DNA from: Biomphalaria glabrata
Taxonomy: Eukaryota; Mollusca; Gastropoda; Planorbidae
Assembly: GCF_947242115.1 (NCBI RefSeq)
Contig: NC_074726.1
Location: 5,511,951-5,575,950 of the forward strand
DNA: 64,000 bases
Reading direction: 5' to 3'
In this document: positions 1-36,630 of the stretch, in pieces
How the letters are laid out: every line of letters starts with the position of its first letter
Position numbering within the stretch: the stretch's first letter is position 1
Program-made: the position numbers and the translations under genes
The notes under the pieces: generated by a model
What the model was told of the DNA's origin: nothing
What the model saw: only the letters and a program-made list of their open reading frames with translations
Database searches by the model: none

Positions 1-1460
1 TAAAATGATACAGAGAGAGAGGGAGAGAGGGAGGGAGAGAGAGAGAGGTAGAGAGAGAGGGGAAGAGAGAGAGAGGTAGAGAGAGGGAGGGGGGGGGAGA
101 AAAGAATAGAGGGAGAGAGAGGTAGAGAGAGAGGGAGAGACAAAGAGAGAGAAAGGGAAAGAGAGAGAGGGAGACAGGGAGAGTAGAGAGAGAGAGAGGT
201 AGAGAGAGAGAGGGGGGAGAGAGAAAGAGAGGGGGAGAGAGGAAGAGAGGAGGAGAGAGGGAGAGAGAGGGAGAGAGGTAGAGAGAGAGAGAGAGGTAGT
301 GAGAGAGGAAGAGAGAGAGAGAGGGAGAGATAGAGGGAGAGAGAGGGAGAGAGAGGGAGAGAGAGGGAGAGAGAGGGAGATCGAGATTCACGATCAAATC
401 AAAGAGAGAGAGAGAGAGGGAGGGAGAGAGATATAGAGAAAGTTAAAGAGAGAGAGGGAGGGAGGGAGAGAGATAGAGAGGGGAGGGAGAGAGAGAGAGA
501 AAGGGAAAGAGAGAGAGGGAGGGAGGGAGAGAGAGAGAGAATGGGAAGAGAGAGAGGGAGGGAGGGAGAGAGAGAAAGGGAAAGAGAGAGAGGGAGGGAG
601 GGAGAGAGAGAGAAAAGGAAAGAGAGAGAGGGAGGGATGGAGAGAGAGAAAGGGAAAGAGAGAGAGGGAGGGAGAGAGAGAGAGAGAAAGGAAAAGAGAG
701 AGAGAGACAGAGAGAGAGGAAGAGAAAGAGAGGGAGACAGGGAGAGAGGTAGAGTGAGAGAGAGAGAGAGAGAGAGGGAGGAAGAGAGTGAGAGAGAGGG
801 AGAGAGGTAGAGAAAGAGAGAGGTAGAGAGACGGAGAGAGAGAGGGAGAGAGAGAGGGAGAGAGAGAGGGAGAGAGAGATAGGGAGGGAGAGAGAGAGAA
901 AGGGAAAGAGAGAGAAAGACAGAGAGAGAGGGAGAGAAAGAGAGGGGTACTGGGAGAAAGGTAGAGAAAGAGAGGGAGGAAGAGAGGGAGAGAGGTAGAG
1001 AAAGAGGGAGGTAGAGAGAAGGAGAGAGGTAGAGAGAGACAGGGAGAGAGAGAGGGAGAGAGAGAGAGGGAGAGAGAGAGGGAGACAGAGAGGGAGGGAG
1101 AGAGAGAGAGAAAGGGAAAGAGAGAGAGAGACGGAGAGAGAGAGGAGGAGAAAGAGAGGGAGACAGGGAGAGAGAGAGGGAGAGAGAGAGGGAGACAGAG
1201 AGGGAGGGAGGGAGAGAGAGAGAGAAAGGGAAAGAGAGAGAGAGACAGAGAGAGAGGAAGAGAATGAGAGGGAGACGGAGAGAGAGAGGGAGAGAGAGAG
1301 GGAGGTAGAGAGGGAGAGAGATGGAGAGAGGTAGAGAAAGAGAGAGGGAGAGAGAGGGAGAGAAGTAGAGAGAGAGAGGGAGAGAGGTAGAGAGAGAGAG
1401 GGAGAGAGAGAGGGAGAGAGAGAGGGAGAGAGAGATAGAGAGGGAGAAAGAGATATATTT
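1..1460. repeat. GA-rich polypurine low-complexity tract
   Basis: Nearly every base on the + strand is A or G, made of interleaved GAGA, GGGA and GTAGAGA units. It runs from the window edge to about 1460, with one non-purine break near 380-400. Long frames on either strand (Ser/Leu/Pro on one, Glu/Arg/Gly on the other) come only from the biased composition. It lies in, or 5' of, the kinase gene's upstream intron. Confidence 0.95.
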
Positions 1461-1680
1461 TTTCTCTCATTCATGGATCAAGTTTAAAAAAAGAAACAAT
1501 TAGATTACCAATTGGTGGTATATAGTTTTTTTGTTTTATATAAAAGGGAGCCTATTCCTGCAGTATTGAGATATATGGTAAACTTATTTTGTGTCTCTTC
1601 CCCTTAGATAAGCTAAGTTTTTTTATATATATTTTTTGTATATTTTGCTGGTTTTTGTTTCGTATGCTGACACTCCGCAG

Positions 1681-26281
<24,601 letters not shown>

Positions 26282-26369
26282 AAAGAAAGGACTTTATTAA
26301 AAAGACAATTCCTTCTTTTTAAATATTTAGAATAGAAGCTAGTTTATGAAATGACAATGATGCCTGTGT

Positions 26370-26375
26370 ATTAAA
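26370..26375 (+). promoter_or_regulatory. Possible ATTAAA poly(A) signal of the kinase gene
   Basis: ATTAAA lies about 90 bp after the stop codon in AT-rich DNA. It is the common variant signal, but such hexamers occur by chance here. Confidence 0.3.
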
Positions 26376-26517
26376 AAATCTTATAATTATTGTATACACA
26401 AGACAAGCGCAAAATGTTTCTAAACCTCTATTGGTTTATTTAAGGATTTATATAAGGATTCATTTCCATTTACGTTTGCTCAAAATTGAGATTCGCAGAC
26501 ACAAAATGATTATATAT

Positions 26518-26682
26518 TTAGGTGCTCGTCAAACACAACTCTGCCATAGTCGGGATTTAAGTTCGAGCCCCTGTGTTAGGTGGTCGAGCCGTAGCAGAGC
26601 GGTTTTGGTCTCTCTCTCACACACAATCCACAAGTTTCAGGCATATCACCCCGCTCTGTGCGAGAGACTTGGGAGGACATAG
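26518..26682. mobile_element. SINE family C scrap joined to another tRNA-like head
   Basis: GGTGCTCGTCAAACACAACT then AGTCGGGATTTAAGTTCGAG matches the family C interior. It is followed by GGTCGAGCCGTAGCAGAGCG, resembling a tRNA box A in the opposite orientation. Confidence 0.45.
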
Positions 26683-26857
26683 GTCTAAGAAAGTCTAAAA
26701 ATACTTTGAATAATTACGCTGCGTGTTGGGCACAATATTACTGTAAAATGTGTTTGTTTATGCACCATACCTACAACATGGCTTTCTTTCTTCGCTTTAT
26801 ATAAGCGCCAGTCTGTGAAGTTCAACGATAAAACAATGGATTGTTTGTCAGATGTCT

Positions 26858-27192
26858 TACATGCGTCGGATGTTCCTTGTAAAATGTTTTACCTGTGTCG
26901 GGTGTTCCTTGTAAAATGTTTTACCTGTGTCGGATGTTCCTTGTAAAATGTTTTACCTGTGTCATATGTTCCCTGTAAAATGTTTTATCTGTGTCATATG
27001 TTCCTCGTAAAATGTTTTACCTGTGTCGGATGTTCCTTGTAAAATGTTTTACCTGTGTCGGATGTTCCTTGTAAAATGTTTTACCTGTGTCGGATGTTCC
27101 TTGTAAAATGTTTTACCTGTGTCGGATGTTCCTTGTAAAATGTTTTACATGTGTCGGATGTTCTTTTTAAAATGTTTTACAAGTTTCAGATG
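26858..27192. repeat. 32-bp minisatellite
   Basis: About ten copies of a 32-bp unit built from GGATGTTCCTTGTAAAATG and TTTTACCTGTGTC, decaying at both ends. It runs directly into a family B SINE. Confidence 0.9.
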
Positions 27193-27338
27193 TTACTTCA
27201 GAGTTGAAGATAATCTACTTTCTAGTCCAAACCTTTAGCAGGACGACGGGGATGGGAGCGGGCAGGGTTTGAACCCGGGACCGCCGAGACAACCGAACGA
27301 CAGTCTAGCGGGCATACCGCACTACCAGGCAGCCATGC
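27192..27338 (-). mobile_element. SINE family B
   Basis: GTTGAAGATAATCTACTTTC, GGACGACGGGGATGGGAGCG, GGGTTTGAACCCGGGACCGC, CCAGGCAGCC. Its box B is a near-perfect palindromic GGGTTTGAACCC. Confidence 0.75.
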
Positions 27339-28842
27339 GGTGATTGGGGTGTAGTACAGTGTTGGCTTGCTATAAACAATTTCTCCAGATATTTTTTTTT
27401 TACTAACTAATTTATGTTAATGTGTTTATTTTTTCAAATGTAAAAGAAATTATCATGTACATTTTCGTATCATCATTCTCCACATTCAATACCGCATATC
27501 AATCTTTATGTCTTTGGATGGAAAGCAATCAGCAATAATAATATCACTAATGATTTACTGTGTCTCGGCAATTTTGACTTGGTACTATTGTAGGTTTAAA
27601 CATGAAAGTAAAAAAAAAAATGAACATCACTAAATTAATACTGCTTTCATTAAAAAACAATAATGGCATATATAACGGAATACGACACTATATGCATCTA
27701 TTTTCTTGTGCTATATCAGTTCATTCCCTTTAAACACATTATTTTCGAGTGAATTCTAGAAGCAATGATCTACCCGAGATGACAGAACGAGGTCAGTAGA
27801 AAAATGAAAATTGTATAAAATTAAAATAACTTCTTCGCTAACAGATCTTTTTTTTTTCATCAGACAAGTCGCAACCCCATTAACCATGGCTCGCGGAACT
27901 AAAAAGGTTGAGAATCATTGCTTTAAATATTTGTAATATTTTTATATTACAACATGGGTATATTTCTTACCTACCTATATATATATATATGTACACTATG
28001 TTAAGCAAATGTTGCAACTGCGTATTTACTGCTGTATATATAACTATATGAATACATTGTATTATAATCACGATCTGCAGATGATAGTAAACATACTGTT
28101 TGTATATAAAACTATCATGACATATTGATGTTGATGGGTAAAAGTGTGTGTGTGTGTTTGGGCTAAGTCGCAAAGAATGGGTTAATGTCTGGACGTGGAG
28201 AGTATGATATGCAATGATTTCGGATAAAGGCTTGTTGAGACCGTGAGTTCTTTAGGTTTTTTGAAAAGAAATATAGTTACATTTGGGACCTGAAAGGAAA
28301 TGGCTGAGACAGTTATTTAACTTACCATGAAGAGTAAAATAAATGTAGCATTGATGTTTAGATATCAAATTTAAATTCACATTTGTATGTACTCTTTCTT
28401 GTTTTCCTTTGATATTTCTAAATCTTTTGAATGATTGCAGAAATATATATTTTTTAAAAAGTATTTGCATTTTTTCTTATAAAAACATTTCTGAAGTTAA
28501 ATGGTCGCAACTTAATCCTTGATGTATAGACTTATGATTCACTTAGTTTAAAAGCATAATTTGCTAAACGTATGTGTATTTTAATTATTAAACTTAATTC
28601 TTGTTGTGGAAAAGACTTTACAGCTGTATTTGTATGTGGAGGTATTATCAATATGGATTATATTTTTATGATGCTTATTTAAAAATATTTTTAAGTATAG
28701 TTTCCCAGTGGAAATAAATATACTTAAAACAATATTATTTATTGTTACACAAGTTGTTGTTGTTTTTTTATGTAATAAAAGCATGTGTGTAGCTGTAGCA
28801 TCTTATACTGTACTCATATCTTTTTTTGAGTATTTACAGCCA
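27339..28842. other. Intergenic DNA, no gene seen
   Basis: AT-rich, with a scrap of a hAT MITE end (27862-27925: AAGGTTGAGAATCATTG), a short (TA)n at 27977-27990 and a (GT)n at 28145-28157. Short frames have no recognisable content. Confidence 0.55.
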
Positions 28843-31026
28843 AGTTGTGGAAATGTGGGTTATTAGATGACGATGTTGCCAAGTTGTGGAAATGTGGGTT
28901 ATTAGATGACGATGTTGCCAAGTTGTGGAAATGTGGGTTATTAGATGACGATGTTGCCAAGTTGTGGAAATGTTGGTTATTAGATGACGATGTTGCCAAG
29001 TTGTGGAAATGTTGGTTATTAGATGACGATGTTGCCAAGTTGTGGAAATGTGGGTTATTAGATGACGATGTTGCCAAGTTGTGGAAATGTTGGTTATTAG
29101 ATGACGATGTTGCCAAGTTGTGGAAATGTTGGCTATAGCTCACGATGTTGCCAAGTTGTGGAAATGTTGGTTATTAGATGACGATGTTGCCAAGTTGTGG
29201 AAATGTGGGTTATTAGATGACGATGTTGCCAAGTTGTGGAAATGTGGGTTATTAGATGACGATGTTGCCAAGTTGTGGAAATGTTGGTTATTAGATGACG
29301 ATGTTGCCAAGTTGTGGAAATGTGGGTTATTAGATGACGATGTTGCCAAGTTGTGGAAATGTTGGTTATTAGATGACGATGTTGCCAAGTTGTGGAAATG
29401 TGGGTTATTAGATGACGATGTTGCCAAGTTGTGGAAATGTTGGTTATTAGAAGACGATGTTGCCAAGTTGTGGAAATGTTGGTTATTAGATGACGATGTT
29501 GCCAAGTTGTGGAAATGTTGGTTATTAGATGACGATGTTGCCAAGTTGTGGAAATGTGGGTTATTAGATGACGATGTTGCCAAGTTGTGGAAATGTTGGT
29601 TATTAGATGACGATGTTGCCAAGTTGTGGAAATGTTGGTTATTAGATGACGATGTTGCCAAGTTGTGGAAATGTTGGCTATAGCTCACGATGTTGCCAAG
29701 TTGTGGAAATGTTGGTTATTAGATGACGATGTTGCCAAGTTGTGGAAATGTGGGTTATTAGATGACGATGTTGCCAAGTTGTGGAAATGTTGGTTATTAG
29801 ATGACGATGTTGCCAAGTTGTGGAAATGTTGGTTATTAGATGACGATGTTGCCAAGTTGTGGAAATGTTGGTTATTAGATGACGATGTTGCCAAGTTGTG
29901 GAAATGTTGGTTATTAGATGACGATGTTGCCAAGTTGTGGAAATGTTGGCTATAGCTCACGATGTTGCCAAGTTGTGGAAATGTTGGTTATTAGATGACG
30001 ATGTTGCCAAGTTGTGGAAATGTTGGTTATTAGATGACGATGTTGCCAAGTTGTGGAAATGTGGGTTATTAGATGACGATGTTGCCAAGTTGTGGAAATG
30101 TTGGTTATTAGATGACGATGTTGCCAAGTTGTGGAAATGTTGGTTATTAGATGACGATGTTGCCAAGTTGTGGAAATGTTGGCTATAGCTCACGATGTTG
30201 CCAAGTTGTGGAAATGTTGGTTATTAGATGACGATGTTGCCAAGTTGTGGAAATGTTGGTTATTAGATGACGATGTTGCCAAGTTGTGGAAATGTTGGTT
30301 ATTAGATGACGATGTTGCCAAGTTGTGGAAATGTTGGTTATTAGATGACGATGTTGCCAAGTTGTGGAAATGTTGGTTATTAGATGACGATGTTGCCAAG
30401 TTGTGGAAATGTTGGTTATTAGATGACGATGTTGCCAAGTTGTGGAAATGTTGGTTATTAGATGACGATGTTGCCAAGTTGTGGAAATGTTGGTTATTAG
30501 ATGACGATGTTGCCAAGTTGTGGAAATGTGGGTTATTAGATGACGATGTTGCCAAGTTGTGGAAATGTTGGTTATTAGATGACGATGTTGCCAAGTTGTG
30601 GAAATGTTGGTTATTAGATGACGATGTTGCCAAGTTGTGGAAATGTTGGCTATAGCTCACGATGTTGCCAAGTTGTGGAAATGTTGGTTATTAGATGACG
30701 ATGTTGCCAAGTTGTGGAAATGTTGGTTATTAGATGACGATGTTGCCAAGTTGTGGAAATGTTGGTTATTAGATGACGATGTTGCCAAGTTGTGGAAATG
30801 TTGGTTATTAGATCACGATGTTGCCAAGTTGTGGAAATGTTGGCTATAGCTCACGATGTTGCCAAGTTGTGGAAATGTTGGTTATTAGATGACGATGTTG
30901 CCAAGTTGTGGAAATGTTGGTTATTAGATGACGATGTTGCCAAGTTGTGGAAATGTTGGTTATTAGATGACGATGTTGCCAAGTTGTGGAAATGTTGGTT
31001 ATTAGATGACGATGTTGCCAAGTTGT
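28843..31026. repeat. 39-bp minisatellite with 38-bp punctuation units
   Basis: About 56 copies of a 39-bp unit (GCCAAGTTGTGGAAATGTKG then GTTATTAGATGACGATGTT). Six units carry a variant second half (GCTATAGCTCACGATGTT, 38 bp) at 29131, 29676, 29948, 30181, 30648 and 30842. Spacings of 545, 272, 233, 467 and 194 bp equal 14, 7, 6, 12 and 5 units. Since 39 is a multiple of three, both strands read open (WKCWLLDDDVAKL / NNQHFHNLATSSS), broken only where a 38-bp unit shifts the frame. Coding is unlikely. Confidence 0.93.
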
Positions 31027-31630
31027 CAGTAGTCAAATACATTTCTAAATGGCAGGCTAATGATATTTAAAAGACATTTTTAGATCTGTGTAAGAAATAA
31101 AATATGTACTTTAATTCCAAATGGTCCAACTGCAAGTTCCTTACTTCCAATAGTAATGTGTCTGAGTGGGGGAAAAAAAAAAGAGTATTTTTTGTAGCCA
31201 AAAGTCTTTAGTTGAAACTCCATTACAGACTTTGAATTAATAACATTTGTGTCACAGAGTTATTTGAAATAGATTGATGTTGAATGTATAGCACAGTGTT
31301 ATTCTTGTTTTGATTGTGCTTCGGCTCCTATTAAAGTTAAAGATGATAAGTAGTGCTAATTCATCTAAGGTGCTGAGTGAGGTGCTAATATATGAGATCT
31401 TTCTTGAAGACGTCAGCTGATTAGATGAACTTCTGTGACTTGCGGGGATTCTATGTGGTGTATCTGTCTAGATTCAATGAAGAAAATCCTATCAATTTAA
31501 ATACAGAAACATTTAATTTAAAACTTGGGAACACGATGTGTACAGTATTTTACAAAATAAACTGTATCTAAATTATCTAAAAAGCCGTGACATAGAGTAT
31601 CGTCCTTCTAATTAGTTGAGATCTATCCGC
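31027..31630. other. Intergenic DNA, no gene seen
   Basis: AT-rich flank of the 39-bp array; no frame, hairpin or known repeat recognised. Confidence 0.5.
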
Positions 31631-31635
31631 TTGGG

Positions 31636-31890
31636 AGAGGCGCGGTGGCTGAGTGGTAAAGCGCTTGGGGTTCGAATCCTGGTGAAGACTGGAATTTTTA
31701 ATTTCGGGATCTTCGGGCGCCTCTGAGTCCACCCAGCTCTAATGGGTACCTGATATTAGTTAGGGAAAAGTAAAGGCGGTTGGTCGTTGTGCTGGCCACA
31801 TGACACCTTTGTTAACCGTAGGCCACAGAAACAGATGACCTTTACATTATCTGCCCTATAGATCTCAACATCTGAAAGGGGAACTTACTT
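31636..31890 (+). mobile_element. SINE family A, plus-strand copy
   Basis: Best-preserved head: GAGGCGCGGTGGCTGAGTGG, TAAAGCGCTTGG, GGTTCGAATCC, GGTGAAGACTGG, then the standard body ending GGGGAACTTACTTTATTAT. Confidence 0.88.
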
Positions 31891-32194
31891 TATTATCCGC
31901 TTGGGCATTGTAAGACAGGCCTTTGTTTCTCTATAGTCAATGGTCATCTAATTCACTTTGCCTAGAGCCTCCAATTTCCTAAGGCCGGCCCAGGTCAAGG
32001 ACCAATTCAGCCGTGACCTTGTGAAAAGCGCGTTCACGAGGCACTGGAGAAAAAAAAAATTAGTCAATCAGCCGATACAAAACTAGGTCAGACGCAGGTG
32101 AAAGTGCGATTTGATTTCTATAGTTTATATTAGATGCTAGTAATATAAACATGAATGGCAGACAGATTATCACTGATAATAGTCCTTGGAACAA

Positions 32195-32290
32195 GGGCGT
32201 AGCTAGGGTGGGGGAGGAGGGGGGGAATTGGAAAATACACCCGGGCCGCAACTTGAAGGGGGCCCCCAAAATAAGTGGTTTTTTTTTTAC
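32195..32290. mobile_element. MITE end fragment (GGCGTAGCTAGG type)
   Basis: AAGGGCGTAGCTAGGGTGGG, GGAGGAGGGGGG and GGGCCGCAACTTGAAGGGGG match the left half of the element at 33215-33410. Confidence 0.6.
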
Positions 32291-33214
32291 ATTAATAATT
32301 AAATATTAATGCAAAATTTTAGCTATATAGAAACTCTATTAGTTTCTCACTATCTAGGTGTCCTTAGGTTATCATTAGGCCTACAACTCTGTCAAGACGT
32401 ACACAGAACTCGACTATTTTTGATAGAAAACAAAGCATCGTAACTAAAAAACAATAATCAAATAAATGTCCACTTAGAGGAAATTTAATTTACATAAAAG
32501 ACCAAAATAAATTAAAAAAAAAAAACAACTAACATCACAGCATTATTAAAATCACGCATACATATACGCACACATTCATATTAGAGATGGGAAACGAACC
32601 GAACCCGAACCGAACGAACCGAACTCGAACCTCACTTATGACCGAACCGAACCGAACCCGAACTTTGAAACTGCTTGGTACGAACCGAACCGAACGAACC
32701 CTCCTTATCTTAACCGAACTAATTTTGCAATTTGTACATCCTTTTTTTTTTAAATTTTTGGTTTAAAAAAAAAATTACTTAAATATTTTATTTAAATCCT
32801 AATGATTCCATTACACTTTGAAAACTTGGGAAAAAAAGGGGGGGGGGGTATTTTGAAAACTTTAAAAAAAAAAAAAAAAAGCGGCGCGCCATTGGGTTTT
32901 TCCGTATGTGCCGACTCCCCCCTGGCCTTGAATTTTCGCGGGCTGTTTGCAATATTGGTTTTGAGTTGAGTAGGCGCCCTCTAATTAGATCTAGATGTAG
33001 ACTCTAGTTCCTAGTAAGTAGAAAGTCAACATTAAAATATTGTCACTTTTATTTGAGATGGCTATTAGTTGAGAGTAGAATATTTTTTTGCTGATTATAG
33101 AGTGTAGATATAAATCTACAATAAGTTCACTTGTGTTCTAGTTTAAAATACATTTTAATTATCTTCTATTAAGTGAATTATTTTTACAAAATTGTGAAGT
33201 ATTCCATATTGGAA

Positions 33215-33410
33215 TATTATTAGTGGCGTAGCAAGGGTGGGGGAGGAGGGGGAGAAATGGAAAATCTCCCCGGGCCCCAACTTGAGGGGGGCCCCAAATG
33301 AGTGTTTTTTACAATATTCAATATTACGCAAAATGCAGGGGCCCCCAAAGAGGTCCAGCCCCTCCCGGGCCCCCAAAAGATGAAAAATTCCTAGCAACGC
33401 CCCTGAATAT
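33215..33410. mobile_element. MITE nested in the hAT-type element
   Basis: Left end TAGTGGCGTAGCAAGGGTGG; right end TTCCTAGCAACGCCCCTGAA, so GGCGTAGC/GCAACGCC-type ends are inverted. The middle is G/C-homopolymer-rich (GGGCCCC, GGGGCCCCC). Confidence 0.6.
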
Positions 33411-33462
33411 TTTTACTATTATTTTGTTTTGCATTATTGATCATCAGTATTTTTAATGTAGC

Positions 33463-33560
33463 GTTTCTCAAACTTTGGGTCCTCCCCCGTGGGTGGGGAT
33501 GGCGAGTACCTTGAATTGGGGGATGGGGAGACGCAACTTCCTGACAAAAAGGGGTGTCAT
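33463..33560. mobile_element. hAT MITE end fragment
   Basis: GTAGCGTTTCTCAAACTTTG resembles the CAGNGTTTCTCAAACT ends of hAT MITEs; no matching right end was found. Confidence 0.45.
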
Positions 33561-33824
33561 AGAGTGTGTGTGTGTGTTGTCTGGTGGCGATAAGAAGAGG
33601 TTAAGCGACTGATTTGAGTTTATGCACTGAGTATGATGAAATTAGCGTAATGCAAATGTGAAACAGCAGACAATCTTGAGACCTAGATTTCGTTTAAATA
33701 TCAGTATATTTAATTAATATTACATCTCTATCAAAAGTTAAATATAATGTAATAACAGGCTATATTGAGTTGTTCACATAAGAACTTTATTTTAAAGTTT
33801 ATTAAGTTTATATGTTATTATAAG

Positions 33825-34345
33825 GCTTGTCTTCGAGTCCGAAGATTAGTGAGGAATGCAGTTTTTCCCATGGCTGCGCAGTCCCAGATGTGACCTACAT
33901 ATTTTGCCACATCCAGGGCAAGCATAACCACTGTCTGCAGGTGGTCCATTTAGTTTTTCTTTTCGCGTCTGCGTTTGTCCTCGGCAGCGGATTTTCTTTT
34001 GGTCTCAAATGTGTATCCCGCGGCCTTCGGGAGTGAACTCCAACTGACTCGTTCTGAGGCCGCATGTAACCAGGTGCTCTCTTCTATGTCAGCTAAGCAA
34101 AGTTGACTCCTAAGCTGGTCTTTGAAGCGTTTCCGTGGGGCGCCTCTGTTATGGCGGCCACCCTTTAGCTCACAAAAAAAAAAAAATAAGACTGTCTTTG
34201 GCATAAGTTCGTCTCCCATACGGGATACGTGCCCTGTCCAGCGTAACTGACGGACCATAAAAAGTCCCTCTATACTATCCTTACCGGTAAAAATATAAAA
34301 CGTCTTTATTGGTTCAATTGTACTAGCTGTTTCTAAGCGACAAAC
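33825..34345 (-). mobile_element. LINE C-terminal fragment nested in the hAT-type element
   Basis: The minus strand reads DSIEGLFMVRQLRWTGHVSR, GRHNRGAPRKRFKDQLRSQL and DIEESTWLHAASERVSW, the C-terminal block of an RT-bearing LINE. It shares wording with the copy at 13.6 kb, so the same subfamily inserted at both places. Confidence 0.8.
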
Positions 34346-35922
34346 CAACGACCAACTAACAAGGAGAGGGGGCGTCGAAAAAAAGTTTTATTTTCAGTTT
34401 AACTTATCTGAATATTAGTATAATTACATGTTTAAAAATTAAAATATATTAAGTAGGAGATGTCATTTTATCTTCTAATAAGACCTTGTCAACTGTAGAC
34501 TGCTTTTGCGAGGCGCGTATGCACAAATGGGTCAAAACGTTTTGAAGAAAACATTTTAAAACATCTCTGCTATTGAGATTCTTCTGCATTTTTTGTCTCA
34601 GAATAGTCGAATTTCTTCCGTATATTGCAATTTATTATAGTGACGACTTATGTGTGAAAAAAAAATCCTCGATAGAGACGTCTTTACACGAAGAATATTT
34701 GTTTTTTTATTATGATGAATAGTGCGTTCTGAAAGAAAGCACATCGATATTAGCCTTTTAAAAAAATATCTCTTCTTACTAAGAGAAAAAGGTTAGAATA
34801 CGCTAAGCGCCGAGTCATGCCCAGAATTAAACCACTTGCCGACTTGAGCGAAAACCTGCAGCATCTTCAATTCTATTTCCATTACATTATTTTGGAAAAA
34901 GTATTGCCCACAGGCCTATAATATGTTGCAAAGTATTAGTTTTATGTAAAAATTAAACTTAAAGTGTTTTATCTGATAAATTGTATTAAACCTTATAACT
35001 TAATTTTGCTATTACATAATTTCATAACATCGAACCGAGCCGAACCCGAACTTTAGACCTGACCGAACCGAACCGAACCCGAACTATACTCGTCATCGAA
35101 CCGAACCGAACTCGAACTTAAATCTGACGGAACCGAACCGAACCCGAACTTTAAAAGTTGGGTTCGATTCCCATCTCTAATTCATATACATAATCGGCTG
35201 CACACAAAGACACTTTCACAAGCGAACCTAGGTCTCTTAACTTGTAAAGAGTACTATTGCAGCTATTAGTTATTTGTCCTACTTTATAACTGCTTGCTCT
35301 ATAATAACCATATGTGGATAGATAACAATTGTAATTCGTAACATATGAATTGCATGCTATTTCGGTAACTTGGAAATGATGTGATGTGTGATAATAAAGC
35401 TTAAGTAACTTACTAATAGCTATAAGAAAAAAAGAAGGACCGTAATGACCTTCTTTTATACAAGAATCCGCAATCCTTAATCAACTTCCATCTACGAAGG
35501 TAGGTATATCTAATTAACTTTATTCGTATTGAAGTGTTTTAAAAATTTATTAGAATATGCCTAACAGGCTCCCAAGCAACGCGTTGTTAGGTGTTTTCAT
35601 AATTATTTAATTCTTTTTAGTAATATAAATAGTTTTCTAAATTTAAATATTATTATTTGATGTTAGCGAAAAATATTTCAAATAATAAGCATTGTTTTTT
35701 ATTCCAAAGTTTAATGATGAATGCAGGCTTGTCATTTTTACGTTAGCAGCCACTCCCACCCCCTGAAGCAAAGTATTGATCAAGCGGAACAAAGTTGATC
35801 GTACATGTATTTCAATGAGAAAAATGTTTAATGCAAATTGTAGTTTTAAATCAATATTAATAACTTATCAAGTAAATCTATAATATGATCAATGTTAAAT
35901 TTATTATATCATTACATTAAGC

Positions 35923-36178
35923 GAGGCGCGGTGGCTGAGTGGTAAAGCTTCTGAACCAAGGGTTCCGGGTTTGAATCCTGGTGAAGACTGGGATTTTACT
36001 CTTGTGATCTTTAGTCCACCCAGCACAAATGGGTACCTGACATTAGTTGGGTAAAAGTAAAGGCGGTTGGTCGTTGTGCTGGCCACAGGACATCTTCGTT
36101 GACCGTGGGCCACAGAAACAGATGACATTTACGTCATTAGCGCCATAGATCGCAAGGTCTAAAAGGGAAACTTTTTTG
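35923..36178 (+). mobile_element. SINE family A
   Basis: GAGGCGCGGTGGCTGAGTGG, TAAAGCTTCTGAACC, GGTTTGAATCCTGGTGAAGA, body and tail AAAAGGGAAACTT. It has a few extra bases between boxes A and B compared with the 31.6 kb copy. Confidence 0.82.
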
Positions 36179-36380
36179 TATTTTTTTTTTACTTTACTAA
36201 CTAAAGTTAAGTTGTTTTAAATTTAAAGTATCTCCGTTCTTCCTGTTTTTTCGTCGAAAAAAAAAAGGATTTAAAACGACCATTTAAAAAAGACATTTTC
36301 ACACGTCGAAATGATTCTCAAACCTAACAGTCTCCAGCATGGAATTGACCATCTTTATGTTCAGCTCTTTCGTGTTATTT

Positions 36381-36630
36381 TTTTTATTATTATTATAGCC
36401 TTTATATAGCGCTACTTTCATGCTTATAGCATGCTCAGAGCGCTATGGTCCAATCTCATTTGTGGACCAGTGGAGGGGGGGGGAGTGGTATCTGGGAAAA
36501 GATTTTTCTGTGCTGCCTTTAGGTTCTCAGTAAACCCAACTCTGCTCGTGTCGGGTGTCGAACCTCGAGCTTCTTTCGTAGGTAGCCAAGCAAGGCCAAG
36601 TTCAAGCATACCTAGCCTCTAGACCACGCA
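36381..36630 (-). mobile_element. SINE family C
   Basis: ATT-run tail, TTTATATAGCGCTACTTTCA, AGCATGCTCAGAGCGC, TTTGTGGACCAGTGG, TCGGGTGTCGAACCTCGAGC and AGACCACGCA. Confidence 0.8.

Larger units (their letters stand above)
32582..35179. mobile_element. hAT-type non-autonomous DNA transposon with nested insertions
   Basis: Starts TAGAGATGGGAAACGAACC and ends GGTTCGATTCCCATCTCTA, an inverted repeat of about 19 bp with one mismatch. It is flanked by identical 8-bp ATTCATAT (32574-32581 and 35180-35187), the hAT target-duplication length. Both subterminal zones are dense in CGAACCGAAC/CCGAACCCGAAC in the same orientation. Inside lie a MITE (33215), a hAT MITE end (33463) and a LINE fragment (33825). 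No transposase frame is visible. Confidence 0.85.

Noticed and set aside
394-1474. Long frames of 270-1,080 bp on both strands in the GA tract
   Set aside because: Pure Ser/Leu/Pro or Glu/Arg/Gly composition caused by purine repeats; overlapping frames on both strands.
28843-31026. CRISPR-like array
   Set aside because: No unique spacers; the full unit repeats, and this is eukaryotic DNA.
28814-31070. A set of tandem-repeat 'proteins' (WKCWLLDDDVAKL and the reverse-strand NNQHFHNLATSSS)
   Set aside because: The unit is 39 bp, a multiple of three, so any stop-free frame stays open on both strands. 38-bp units break it and no splice or start context supports it.
31636-31720. Functional tRNA gene (box A and box B present)
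   Set aside because: The head has no proper anticodon arm or acceptor stem and is fused to a fixed body repeated many times, so it is a SINE.
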